A DNA stretch of 64,000 nucleotides from the NCBI GenBank assembly GCA_948567375.1, contig OX419762.1:41397034-41461033 (forward strand), read 5' to 3'. Positions 21,742 through 33,750 of the stretch are shown here, piece after piece. Origin of the DNA: Lunularia cruciata (lineage: Eukaryota > Streptophyta > Marchantiopsida > Lunulariales > Lunulariaceae). Under the pieces are notes generated by a model, which ran no database searches, had not been told where the DNA came from, and saw nothing but the letters and a program-made list of their open reading frames with translations. Made by a program: the position numbers and the translations under genes. Every line of letters begins with the position of its first letter. Position 1 is the stretch's first letter.

Positions 21742-21760
21742 ATTCCTGCTCTAATACCAA
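21742..21760 (-). other. Primer binding site, initiator tRNA-Met type
   Basis: Immediately after the 5' LTR the minus strand reads TTGGTATTAGAGCAGG, close to the complement of the 3' end of initiator tRNA-Met that many plant retrotransposons use. Confidence 0.75.
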
Positions 21761-22183
21761 TTTAAAAGACCAAAACCGATGAGAGAAATAGGAGAATGGA
21801 ACCTCACATTGGGACACTTGAATGAGGGAAAACTTTGAATGCCTAGCATGAGCTTTGGCCTTGGTATTTATAGGTAGTATACAAGACCCTTGAAGCTTCT
21901 CAAGAAGCTTCCTTGAGCCGCTTTCTTGGAGTGCAAGCCAAGTTAACTAGGAAGCTTCTCAAGAAGCTTCCTTCTAGAAGCCGCCTACTTGGCGTGCAAG
22001 CTAAGCTAGTTAGAAGCTTCTAGAAGCTTCCTTCTAGAAACTACGTGCTTAGAGCGCAAGTTAACTAGTTGGGAAGCTTCCCAAGAAGCTTCTTAGATGC
22101 TTCTAGAATATTCTAGGCTATTTTGTTTTATTATCTACTTCATAAGCTCGACTAACTTTGTCGCTAAACTCCATATTGTTACA
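21761..22183 (-). repeat. 5' LTR of the chromovirus
   Basis: It has the same 423-bp length as the 3' LTR and both perfect heat-shock elements (22013-22030, 22101-22113) and the TATA box (21866-21873) are kept. The terminal base pair next to the primer site is mutated (CTTTTAAA instead of CTTTTACA on the minus strand). Confidence 0.92.
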
Positions 22184-22188
22184 CTACT

Positions 22189-23010
22189 TTTCACATCTAT
22201 GTAAGGAGATAGAGTGGCTTGAGGTGAGGAGTATGACACTAGAGAGCAAGATTTTGAGACATACCTAATTGCATAGACCATCACAAGAGCAACATAGTTC
22301 ATTCCTCACATAATGTATGCTCATGAGAGGAGAAGACTCTATTTTTGGATGTTTGTTGTCTTGTAGACATTTTGTGGTATACTAGTCCTATTTAAAACTA
22401 GTGGAGATCCTCCTTGGAGTGATTAGAGTGGTCACCTTTTCTAAGCAAGATTACATTTGCATATGTACCACGGCCTAAAGTTAAAAAGTTTGTGGAGTAT
22501 TGTTGTACATGGTTTGAGATTATTATTTGGACTAATAGCACGAGGGTAGAGAGTAAGGGTGGAGAGGATGATTACTTGGATGCTGTGAGAGGCTTCACAC
22601 ATAGATCATATAATGCATTTACCGCCCTAGATCTATCACTACGTGATATTTTGATAATTTATATTGTATCCCTTCCTTATTATAGGAACCATTCTCATCA
22701 TATTATCCATCCACCTCCATTTACTCCTTTCTTGATAGGCATAAGATACTCCTTTGCTTTAGTATGGGATCCCTTGAGAGCTCCATTAGATAGATTTAGA
22801 GTAGACACATGGTTAGCTATTGATTTCATGACGGAAGATTTGACTTTAGGTCATCTTTGAGTATAGTGCAGATCCATATGATAGTCATATGATATCCTTT
22901 ATAGACCCCCATATGTGCGAGTCTAAGTGGGAGTGGATGTGGATATATAGTCTGGTATTTTGCCATGCATGCCTCTATAAGTGGCTTGATGAGGCACTTA
23001 CACATAGTGG
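22189..23010 (+). other. Unrecognised coding-like relic, right half
   Basis: This continues the relic interrupted by the chromovirus at 16543-22183; the sequence joins through the CTACT target duplication. It includes an open frame of 122 codons (22492-22860) with residues such as DAVRGFTHRSYNAFTALDLS. I recognise no family and cannot tell a dead gene from an old transposon. Confidence 0.35.
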
Positions 23011-24560
23011 ATATTGGCTACATTAGAATACATGATAGCTTTTGATTCTATCACATCTAGTGTTGTAATCACTTGTACATATATACATTCCACTTGCAAT
23101 TTCTCATTATTTTTGCACACTTTTGCACACTATAAATTGTATATATTTTTTATATTTATATTATATAATGTTTACATAATTAAAATATGTTATAAATTAA
23201 GATGAATTGTGTATTATATATAAAGCACCCACTCTCATATTTTGAATTTATAAACTATACATCATATATCTCACAAAATATATAAACTATACATTGTACA
23301 TCTAAGTTACCTAGTAGAGTATATATATATATATATCATGGAGATCCTAAACAATAATCCTTGAAAGTTCATTTTACTCTTACATTTGTATATACCTAAA
23401 AGATCTCTTTGAAATTTTCAAATATAATTACTTTATATAGTATATATTGAGATCCTAAACAACCATCCTTGAATTTTCATGTTACTCTCATGTTTATTAC
23501 ACCTTGAAAGACCTCTTTGAAATTTACTAATATACTAATATACTTTGCTTCTAACATGTGACTCCATTCCCACAAATAATTTGAAATGTTTAATCCAATC
23601 AAGCTACTTTGAACATTTCTAATCCCATCAAACTATTTATAACAAAATCTAATCTCTTCAACTATTTATAACTTAATCTAGTCCCATCAAACTATTTATA
23701 ACATAATTCAACTTATTAATTAATCTTACATTTAACATTTACATATATTATATTATAAAATATAAAACATAATTGAGCCTCTTTGTTAATCTACATATAT
23801 TACATTTTAAATTTTACATATATTATATTCTACACGTGTCACAATTTTATTTTTAATATGTCAAATCATTTATATTAAAGAAAAATTATATTATCATTTA
23901 CCTATCTATTGCCTCCCAAACAAACCTCTATTCAACCAAACAAGTAGGGGTTTTGACCAGAATGTAGACCAACTTGAACAACCCCCAACCAAACCAACTA
24001 AACTTGACCCATACCACGGCCTAGGTCAGAACTCACCAACTCACAAAGTGACACACCTAGAAGCAGATAAATGCTTTTGGGTTTGGAAATCCTACCCAAC
24101 ACCCTAAGCATGAGAGTTGCTATATCTTGTGGTTGGACCCCAAAATATTGGTTGTACCATAACCACCAAGTGCTCCATTCTTCAACCACCCCACTAGATC
24201 CAATTGAACCCCCAAAATGTGCAATGTACCCTTATTCAAAACTTTTCTTAATTGGAGTATCTCAAAGGAGCCTAAGGGTTTATTTCAAACGGCAAGGTTG
24301 TAGGTGGTGTATTTTGTTCCATATTCCACATTCCACATTGCTAAACTAGTAATATATTTTAACACATATAAATATAAACATGTAATAGAGTTTAACACCT
24401 ATCAATAGTTGTAAATAACTAGCAAGATGATCACAATGGCATAAACGTAATAGATGTAAATAGCACGATGAAAAATTTGGTGTAAACAATATATTGAAAA
24501 AATATATGTTATTTGGATCATCAAAAGAGTAACTTACAATTTTTTTTCTTGAAACTTGGT
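23011..24560. other. AT-rich spacer, nothing recognised
   Basis: It has short diverged internal repeats such as AATCYYATCAAACTATTTATAAC (several near 23590-23710) and a TA run near 23322-23338. No gene is visible. Confidence 0.45.
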
Positions 24561-24578
24561 GCAATTAAGCATTCCTAT

Positions 24579-25600
24579 TCAAGTCATAAACACAAAATTG
24601 TACATGTGTCTAGATTGTGAATCAAAAACCAGAAGGAAATTGGTATCATTTGATGCGGTGGAGTCATTTGGCATTGGAAATTTTGGGTCATTTTTGGAGC
24701 TTCCATACATCCTACTAGGAATGCCATCTAATACACCTAGAATATTCAAAAAAAAATTTATTTCATCAGCTGATTTCCCTACTTGGGCCAACTCCATTGT
24801 CATCAAATGAAATCACTTTGATTTGGAACTACTCTTCTTTATTCTTAACCTTTCATCTTTTGATCTCATCTTCTTTGAAATGACTTTCTTTTCAAGCTCT
24901 ACTTTCATTTGCATCTCCCTATCTTCCATACTTGCTCTTCCTCTATTTCATTTGCTTTCACTTGCATCCTCTTCATTTTCTGAACTTGCTATGCTTCTTT
25001 TGCTTGCTATGCTTCAACTTGGATTTTTTCTTAGCTTCAAGTGATTCACTCTAGAGCTTTGTCTAATTTGATATATCTTGGGAAAAACTCAATAGTGTGG
25101 GGTCTAATTTCCATATACAAACATTTTTCTCTTCCTTGATTCTCCTTCTTGCCCTTTCTCACCCGCTTCCTTTGCATCTCTTGCACCCAACTCCTCATTT
25201 TCAGTAGTAGCATGTACATGCACATTCTCCTCATTCAAAAATGATGGTGGAACATGATTACAATGAACATGAAAATAATTAGAATGCAATTGGGATAGGT
25301 TAGGATCAAGTGCTTGGGATTGTTGAGACAAATGCTCATATGGTGAGGGGTTAGTCACATGGGATCTACTCTCATCTCCCACAAAATCTCTTGTATTTTC
25401 ATCTTGCCAGAATGGTTGGGTGCATTGAATTACACAAGGAATGGTATATGATTATATACTAGTATCGGATGACAACGGAGTTCCCTATATGCAATACTCA
25501 TTGTCTATAAATAAGCTTCTCATTTCAAGCTCAAGGCCTGGTGCTGCACAAATATTCAAAAGGTTTTCCACTCGTACCTCCATGATTACAAGGACCAAGG
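24579..25600 (-). other. Degenerate coding-like stretch, family unknown
   Basis: The minus strand has discontinuous protein-like frames, including 25104-25382, which ends in a charged stretch (DAKEAGEKGQEGESRKRK), and 24579-24806. Low-complexity Ser/Lys-rich readings lie between. It may be a relic of a DNA-transposon accessory protein or a dead gene, but I see no diagnostic domain. The solo LTR at 25605 interrupts its upstream end. Confidence 0.3.
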
Positions 25601-25604
25601 AAGA

Positions 25605-26016
25605 TGTAAAAGACCGAGATCGAGGAGAGAAATAGGAAAATGGAAACTCACATTGGGATACTTGAATGTGGGAAAAATCCAAATGCCTAGCATGAGCTTT
25701 GGCTCTTGTATTTATAAGGATCATACAAGGCTCTTAAGAAGCTTCTCAAGAAGCTTCCTTGAGCCACTTTCTTGGAGTGCAAGCCAAGTTAATTGGGAAG
25801 CTTTTCAAGAAGCTTCTTTTTAGGAGCTGCTTACTTGGCATGCAAGCTAAGTTAGTTGGAAGCTTTTGGAAGCTATCTACTTGGAGTGCAAGCTAAGCTA
25901 GCCAAGAAACTTCCCATGAAGCTTCCTAGATACTTCTAGAATATTCTAGGCTAATTTATCTTATTTGTTATTTCATTAGTCCTACTAACTTCATCGCTAA
26001 ACTCCATATTATTACA
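25605..26016 (-). repeat. Solo LTR of the heat-shock-element chromovirus
   Basis: This 412-bp LTR begins TGTAAAAGACCGAG and ends CCATATTATTACA. A perfect 5-bp duplication GAAGA flanks it (25600-25604 and 26017-26021). The three-unit heat-shock element (25934-25946), GAAgcTTC pairs and TATA-like ATTTATAA are kept. It is the product of LTR-LTR recombination that removed the internal region. Confidence 0.93.
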
Positions 26017-29014
26017 GAAGATATGTTGGCTCTCTCCTCAAACATACCTTCTATTCTCTCATAATGGGATCAAATATGATTCAATGTATCATTTATTGTT
26101 CTCTACCCTTGTTTCATCTCTTTCTCTATCAAAACTTCTCCTATACACTTATCCTTCCAAGCTTGAGCATTCTTGTATTAACTCATTTACCTTGCACATT
26201 TTTTGTATAACCTTTCTCTTGTCATCAACTTAGAAATTCCTTTCCTAAAATACACAAGATAAGTGGCCATATAGCTAAAGGCGGTGCTCTTTAGTACTTG
26301 CCTCTTACTATTATCTCTATGCGTCTGCTTGAAATGTTTAGGGTGATCTAAATAATCTAAGATTTTAGCATAATGAGTACAACTTATTCTTAATCAAACA
26401 TCACCTCCTATTCCTTTGGTTCCCTTATCTGCTTCTCCTCTTGCAACTATCTTAGGCATGGAGGAAACCATCTACAATAGATTTTAACAACTAATTTCTT
26501 TGATCCAAGACCAATACTGAGCCAAGGAGAACCCACTGGGGTCATGAAAAGTTGTTCTCCCTCAACCTCAATGTATGTATATGTTTCCTCCATACTCATG
26601 TTAATTCTAAATCACACCGATAGACATACAGTTGGGTGATCAATAGTTAGTTGGGTTTAGAGTTCTAAGAATTTCTTCATATCACAATTTTTTGCTCCAA
26701 AGGTGGCACACATAACTTCACTCTTTCTGCCTTTGCCCTTCTTTTGGATTTGAATTTCATGTTTGTCCAAGCATTTAGCAATATCAACCAAACCTTGTGC
26801 CATGAAAATGAAATTTAATGTTGTATAACTTTCAAGTTTATCAATACTTAGTGAATGCACTATTCAAATCCTTCTAATTAAAATTCAAACCATTCTTGAG
26901 GATTCTTTATGTGATACATATAAAATACACATAGCAAGTTTTCCTCTTTCTTGGTGTTTGACATGTACCCATCTAATTATTAGCCATGATGATTTTCAAT
27001 TAATCTTACCCGTGATAGTTGTTAATTTCACCCATAATCCATTTACAAAATGTGTGGAAGGGGATCTTGAAATGTCTTAAAAATCAGCATCCTACCATTA
27101 ACTTTTGTATAGATGTTTCATATGAAAGGACCTCAAACTTTACAAGTACAAAGAAAAACCTATATGGGTAATGCTATAATGTAATAACTTTCCCATAACT
27201 TTTGAATTTGAGCACCATAATCAATGTTAAAGTCAATTAGGGTATTTAAAATTCATAGAAAATAATATTTTTTCCATTCTATGCATAAAAAAGTACCATA
27301 TGTAATGAGATTGGTCTTACACTAATTGAATACTTAGTATTGTATGTAATACATTTGGTTCTATGGCAAATATATGATAGCAAATTGATTTGGAAATGAA
27401 TACATTATTTGTTGTATTTAATCCATTGGATTGCATGGCTTAATTATTATAACAAGCTGAATTTGAAACAACTACCTTCTATGAGAAATGTGCAACATGT
27501 TCCCTTAAATATGTTTATATACTTGTATGTATATCAATAATTTCTACAACCTTATGCTTGAAAAGAAGGATTGTGTGTAGAATCTTAAAGGAGATATGGT
27601 ATTATTCACTTTATTTTATGAGTACTCTCTTCAAGGGGAGATTAAATCTAATATTACATATGACTTATGTTTGTGTGTCTCGATCATTTGATCATCCAAG
27701 GATAGTAAATGATATTAATTTACCTACCAATAAAGGTTGCATAATTGGCACTTGGTGTACTAGAAAATGAGCTTGAATGGACATAATACTTGGAGGAGAC
27801 ATATATAATTTAATTTGAATATCCATTCAAAGCATTATTTAGCATCTCTCATTCAGTATGCAATACCATTAGATAGACAAATTAACTACAAGTTAAAATT
27901 GGCTTGGTAATATCTTTAAAGGTATTATAAATGTTGGTCTAAGTAGATCATATAAAGGAGTCACCAAAAGAGGACTTACACTAATAGGATAGAAGTAAAA
28001 AATTCACCAAAAACTTTAGAGGCAATTTTGGAGGCCTGAACAAAAGAATTAGGCCTTGAAAGATGGACTTATTTTTTGCCTCCATGTTTGTGTTGTTCAG
28101 ATCTTTCCTACAATACCTCACCTGTATTGTTATGAGCTTCCTACACAAAGATTCTCAAAGATTCTCAAGTGTCAAACTTATTTGAAAAACCCAATAAGAC
28201 AAGGATCAACATGTCACCAATCCATGCAGCTAATCTAAGGGTGTGCCTCCCTTTGAAGTGATATTCTTTGTTATATAATAATGGCAAGATGCTCCTTAGG
28301 GCATCAAATTTGTCTAAGAGTTCTAATCTTGTGCATTTCTTGAGCTATTACAATGTATGGTTGTACACCAATAAAGTTCATGGAATACCTTATATATCCA
28401 TATTTTTATGATTGGTATCATCAATTACAATTAACTTCATGAACAATGATTAACAAGTAATAATAAAATATTGTATTTAATAAATTTTATTATACATATA
28501 TTTATTTTTTTATATGGAAGCATTATCTTACAGTAAAGTTTTTTACATAATAAAAATGCGTAAATTAATAAATTAAATGCATAAATTAATATAATTTTTT
28601 TATTAAAATTTATATTTCAATTGGAAATCATTATTATTATAGGTTTGAGATTGTAGAATTTATTTAATAGAGAAGAAAATATAATACTCATACATTTCAT
28701 CTATAATTTCCACTTATGCTTTTAGTAATATGCAATAAAAGAAATAAATTTGGAATAGTTGAGTAATATATATCAAAATTTATCATAATTGCAAGGCTTT
28801 GACAAGAGCTACATATGAGCTTATGAAATTATTTTTACCTTTAAAAAGAGGAATTTTCACAAATGGGTCATTTAAAAATTTTATTTGCAAAAATAGTCTA
28901 ATTCTTGAGAATGTGCAATTTCACTCAACGCCACAACTTCACCTTTCAATGCACTCTACTGTCTATGTCTCTCCTATACAACTTAGAACCTCAATGTCTT
29001 TAAATGCATTTGCC

Positions 29015-29135
29015 GCTTCTAAAACGTCAAACACAATGAATGAATTGTGCTTCTAGCTTAGCTTCTAAAACGCCCAACATGATGAATAAATTGTATGTTC
29101 AACACCATGGACAAATTGTGCTTCCGGCTTAGCCA
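29015..29135. repeat. Degenerate 46-bp tandem repeat
   Basis: GCTTCTAAAACG begins a unit at 29015 and again at 29061. A third, weaker copy follows to about 29135, each containing a version of ATGAATRAATTGT. Confidence 0.65.
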
Positions 29136-30160
29136 AATATGCAGTGCACAACAGCTTCCCTTTATGTAGAGTTTAGCAAACCGGTTGCTTTCCCTCTTCC
29201 AAGGTTACAATGAACTGGATGAATTTTTTAATTGTGATCCACCTATTTTTACAAATAATTTATAAATGAGCCCATCTATGAAAAATTCCCCTTCAAAAAA
29301 GAGCATTTAAAGATATTTCTTGATTTTTTATAAAAAGAAGAGGATTGTAACTCTTATTGAATGGAATTGCTAAACTAAAAAGAAATTTAGCAATAATACG
29401 TTGACTTTGTAATTTAGAAGAAAAAGACAAATTTTACATTCTTAGATATATTAGCTTCTTCAAGGAGTACAACTTAATTATTCATGGGCAGTTGAATTAT
29501 GCATTTCACTTTCTTTTCCTCCTTGCTGTAAGTGATGTGATCAGGAGCTTCATCTACTTCAATCAAATGATTCTTTTTTGGTAAGTTACTATAGTATATC
29601 GGTAGTAAAATAGGCATTGAGATTCCCATGCAAAACAAACATATTATCGAAGCTGTTGAGAGATGATTCTTGTACAAGATATATCTTGCATCTGAGAGTA
29701 ATTTTGGTGGTATTATAAGAATGTATAGAGGTGATATGTGCACTATACTAAAGATCAAGGAAGGCTCTCAAACTCTAGCAATAAAGGCTTCTTTCATAAT
29801 ACATCTATTATAAAAAGACATCTAAGTATTGACACTTGAAGAATACATGCATGATTTGTCTATTAATGGGATCTCTTGAGTATGTTACTAAATTTAGAAG
29901 GAGCACTAGATGAAGAAATTATCTTCTAGGCGACATAATAAATATTATAATTTATTTATTTATTACATTTATTATAGCCTATCTTTATTATCTTTGTAGT
30001 ATGTATTGGTGGTAATGACATTTTTACTATAACTCTTATAGGAAATATTAAAGTAAAAGAAACTATTATTGATCATGCCCATTGTTAACTAAAAGAGATA
30101 TCTATACTAATACCTATTTTAAAGAGAAGTCATATATTTCCTTCTAATGAAACGTTAGTG

Positions 30161-30302
30161 CAAAGAAATCAACATATGAAGAATATCACAAAGAAATCAA
30201 CATATGAAGAATAATGTGACACCTCCACATTATGAAGATTTCATAATCACAAAGAAATCAACATATGAAGAATAATGAGACACCTCTTGCTATGTAGATT
30301 TT
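30161..30302. repeat. Short tandem repeat with 61-bp spacing
   Basis: CAAAGAAATCAACATATGAA occurs three times (30161, about 30189, about 30250). The last two copies are part of a longer unit spaced 61 bp that also includes GACACCTC and TAGATTT-like ends. Confidence 0.75.
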
Positions 30303-30849
30303 CATGAAAGCAACATTTAGTTAATTATTTTATTTTTGGTAATTAATGATAAAAATGTATCAATATTTTAAATACATGATATATCTAATATTATTTATTT
30401 ATTAATTTCAAATATTACTATTAATATTAATATTTTTCTATAAGCAACTGAATCAAGTACATATTCTAGAAGAAAGATGAAATCTATGAAGTTGAAGTAA
30501 GTAAAATACTTATTTTATTGAGTTTTCAATTTCTCTTACTCTTGGTAAGTTTACACCTCCTAACCCTTATTTAGATGATAGATGCCTAAATATATGTTGG
30601 AGGAATATAAATCTTAAGATTGAATACATAATATATTCTATGTTTGTATACTTTTGTTGTAGAGATCATGTTATTCAGGCAAAATTGTTATACGTAGAAC
30701 ATAAAGATAAACTCTTATCATCCTATAAGGACTTGAATCCATCTTTATCAAAAATTCCATTAAAATTACACAAGAAGACAACTTCTAATAATGATTTGCT
30801 ATAATCATCAAGAAATCTAATGAGCAAACATCAAGAATATAAGAATAAT

Positions 30850-31375
30850 GGTGAGTATATATACATCACTACACAATATACATTAGTTTCAACATCATAC
30901 ACTATAGAAGCACAACTCATATAGAAAGTCACACATGAGCTCTAAAGTGCAAGAATAATAAGTTGATCACAACTCAAATAAGATCTCAAATCTGAACATT
31001 CAGTATACATTGCTAACAAGTCTCAATCACATTGTCAAGCCACAACCAGTCTAGTTAAGAGAATTAAGGCATGCATCTACTTATAGCAAAGAGTTGGAAG
31101 GGCTCATTATCAAGCAATTAGCTCTTTTGAGCTACATTTGAGGTATACTTTTGGAGTGGCCATGAACACAACTCTAATGGTGTATCTAGTGACTCATCCA
31201 ACAATGTAAATGGTGTAATCATAATTGGATAATTGCAATGGAGTGATCATAGACCTAATACCTTTTTTAGCCACCATTAAATAGTCACCAAACAACTATC
31301 AATAAACCTATGACTACCAAGACTAACACTCTAACGTCACAATAAACTAACTTTGGTGCTACAACTATTGTGACA
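30850..31375 (-). repeat. Inverted LTR of the PHD family with end-to-start junction
   Basis: The reverse complement of 30965-31375 matches the LTR core of the element at 3390-3945, and 30850-30960 matches the LTR start (around GAGTTGTGCTTCTATAGTGT). Read on the minus strand, the LTR end runs straight into an LTR start, as at 3945/3946. Confidence 0.6.
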
Positions 31376-32154
31376 ATGAATTTTAAATCTTGACAGCAGA
31401 TTTTTACTTCAACTTATTATATCTTAAAATTTTATTTTATTTTAATCTAATTTTATACATCAATTTATACTCAATATTACATAACACTTTGAAGATTTAT
31501 TCATCCTCCAGAGTTAAAGTAGTATATACATCTAAGCATAAGAAAAGTGAAACTACTATTATTTTTTATTTGTTTCCTTGTAAATGTAAAAACTTAATAT
31601 TTCATAATATGTAGCTTATATTTTTAGTCTACAAAATTTTGATTCAATATATCATGCTGATTGAATTCATGACTTCTATCACCACATATATCATCTATAC
31701 ATGTATCTATACATGGATAGTGTGGTAGAAGTCTCAAATTCAACAAAAAACCATATTTGTTTGGTTTTCATCTTAAATCCAAGTAAGTCTTTTACTTTTT
31801 GGAATGTCTTTCATTATGATATATTGCATTATAAAAGAGATATTTAGAAACTCATGTAACCATTGAAGAAGAAGGAAAATATTATCAAATTTGTAGAGAC
31901 TTGTACAATTGACATAATACATACATACTTTAGAGTGATAAATGACACTTTTTCCGGTATAATTATAAAATCCCAAAGGCATATACAATGCAACATAGTA
32001 GATTGCCTAATAATAGGTTTATTGAAATAAAAATTCATTACATTTGTTAATAATATATTTTCAAATACTATATAATTTTCTCATTATTATGGTTTTTATA
32101 AATATTAATTACTAGGTAGTCTAACCTCAAAGAAATGCTTAAAGGTAAAATCTC

Positions 32155-32187
<33 letters not shown>

Positions 32188-32640
32188 TCTCTTATTGTAT
32201 TTATCTTGAAAATAGGTCTTTCACTTAGAATTAGAATTCCTTAAAAGTTTAGAAGTTTCTGACTAACATCTTATTTTTGTAATTTCCTAGTGACTTTTCA
32301 GATCATTGCAATCCATGATTATAAGAAAAAAAAAGAAATTCAGCAAAAATGACATCCCTTGAGATAAAATATAAAACAAATTAATTTATAATTAATTAAT
32401 TAATATTTTAATTTTGTCCCAATTACACCCCTGAAGCTTTTCAAGTATGAAGAAAACAGGAGTTGAAGTGCAAAATCAATTTCGGAAAACTTCTAACTAC
32501 ATTAAAAACCTCTAACTACAAACCCTATAAACAAACGAAGCTAACATAAATTACTAGTTTTGTTTGGGTTAATAATTTGCAACTCTATTAGTCTTGAAAG
32601 AAGAGCGATTCTGCTATTTACACCAAACGAGCAAGAAGAA
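31376..32640. other. AT-rich spacer with TA microsatellite
   Basis: There is no gene. A TA run of about 13 units lies at 32161-32187. The sequence turns less AT-rich near 32600, toward the YLMG gene. Confidence 0.5.
32161..32187. repeat. TA microsatellite
   Basis: Uninterrupted TA dinucleotides, about 13 units. Confidence 0.9.
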
Positions 32641-33072
32641 CGACAAAGGGTGACAGAATGATTTAAATTGGGCATCAACCACGTGGACGGGCACCGTGGA
32701 ACCTTGGTGGAACACGGTAGGGAGGTACAGTAGACGGAATGGCGATGAGTGACGTTAGAGAAGTACGGGAGCAGTGACGGGATTACTCCGGCGGTAACTG
32801 AATTAGCCTGTTTTACGTGCTCCTCGTTTTCCCATGGGGACTTCCGAAGTTACTAGAAAAACTAAAGAGCAATGTCCAAGTGTCGTTCGGCGATAACGAA
32901 ACCTATCCACTTACACTTACGGCGTTGAGTTTCTGGTGACCTCCCTTCGATTTCACTCCATGTTTGTAGACCGGTGCTGCTTCTGCTGCTGAAGAGGGAG
33001 AGAGATAGTCACAGAGAAGAACATCACGTCGTGAAACGATTTGGCTTTTGTTTTAACGATTTGTTGCTGATC
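32641..33072 (+). promoter_or_regulatory. Promoter and 5' UTR region of the YLMG gene
   Basis: Less AT-rich than everything to its left, with many CG dinucleotides, and directly upstream of the only clear host gene. I see no convincing TATA box within the last 100 bp. The open frame begins at 32974, but the first part lacks transit-peptide character and is likely 5' UTR. Confidence 0.45.
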
Positions 33073-33750
33073 ATGGCTGTGGCGATGTCGATGGCGTCGT
33101 CCGTGTGTCTCGTACAGCCATCATCATCATCGCTGACGAATTCGAGAACAACTAAGGGAGTGAATCCGAAGAGGTTTGGCGGGGTTTTGGGTTCAGCGTC
33201 GATTCGCAGCACGAGGGTAGTAGGGAGAAAATGCTTGAGAGTTGTGGCATGTTTGGCGGATCAGCAGCAACCGAGTTTCTCCAGAGGTTTTTTCCTGGTG
33301 TTGGAGTCACTAGGGAGGAGCTTGAGCCAGATGGGCGAGAAAGTAGGGAATGTGATGCCGAAGTTTAAGCCACAGACTGAAGAAGAGATGCAACTGCTGA
33401 CTGCCTTGAAAGGAAGGATGGTTTTTGCGGCTGCACCACTATTTTTTGCTGCAATTTCTCAGTCTGCGCCTGTGAATACTCCTCTGACTGTTGTGGCCAG
33501 TGGAATGGCGAAGTGGTTGGAACTTTACAGTGGGGTTCTCATGGTACGAGTGCTTCTCAGTTGGTTTCCCAACATTCCCTGGGAAAGGCAACCCCTTCAA
33601 GCCATGAGGGACATGTGTGATCCTTACCTGAATTTGTTCAGGAATATCATTCCTCCCCTTTTCAACGCTCTTGACTTGAGCCCTATGTTGGCTTTCTTGG
33701 TTTTGGGAGTGCTGACCTCCATCTTGAATACCACAGTCCAGGCAGGCTAA
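33073..33750 (+). CDS. YLMG1: YlmG-like YGGT-family protein, chloroplast-targeted
   Basis: This is a 225-residue membrane protein of the YGGT/YlmG family. Plant YlmG1 proteins sit in the chloroplast, where they have been linked to nucleoid distribution. I take the start at ATG 33073 (context ATCATGG), 33 codons into the open frame, because from there residues 1 to about 60 form a Ser/Arg-rich chloroplast transit peptide ending near RVVAC. A hydrophobic segment follows at about 116-131. The YGGT domain covers about 150-219, with LYSGVLMVRVLLSWFPNIPW (151-170), the DPYLNLFRNIIPP block (183-195) and a last hydrophobic segment (206-218). It is intronless in one frame and ends TAA after NTTVQAG. 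It stands alone, with no neighbouring gene. The family is firm; placing it in YlmG subgroup 1 is from the conserved block. Confidence 0.92.
   Translation: MAVAMSMASSVCLVQPSSSSLTNSRTTKGVNPKRFGGVLGSASIRSTRVVGRKCLRVVACLADQQQPSFSRGFFLVLESLGRSLSQMGEKVGNVMPKFKPQTEEEMQLLTALKGRMVFAAAPLFFAAISQSAPVNTPLTVVASGMAKWLELYSGVLMVRVLLSWFPNIPWERQPLQAMRDMCDPYLNLFRNIIPPLFNALDLSPMLAFLVLGVLTSILNTTVQAG

Larger units (their letters stand above)
16543..22183 (-). mobile_element. Full-length Ty3/gypsy chromovirus with heat-shock-element LTRs
   Basis: A 5641-bp minus-strand element has 423-bp LTRs at both ends. A perfect 5-bp target duplication CTACT lies at 16538-16542 and 22184-22188. On its own strand the order is 5' LTR (21761-22183), initiator-tRNA-Met-like primer site, gag, protease, RT, RNase H, integrase, chromodomain, polypurine tract and 3' LTR (16543-16965). 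The LTRs differ at roughly 15-20 positions by eye, so it is not very young. Several frameshifts and stops separate gag, RT and integrase, so it is probably not autonomous now. Related solo LTRs lie at 8657-9089 and 25605-26016. Confidence 0.93.
26022..30840. other. AT-rich region without a recognised gene
   Basis: No frame carries a recognisable domain. Frames such as 27558-27770 and 28056-28238 are short and look like chance. Small tandem repeats at 29015-29135 and 30161-30302 are the only structure I can support. Confidence 0.45.

Noticed and set aside
22492-22860. 122-codon frame as a real gene
   Set aside because: It has no recognisable domain, lies in a degenerate sequence interrupted by a transposon and has no supporting context; kept only as part of the relic.
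32974-33072. Upstream ATG at 32974 as the YLMG start
   Set aside because: The 33 extra residues are Arg/His/Glu-rich and do not resemble a transit peptide, whereas the peptide from 33073 does and has a better start context.
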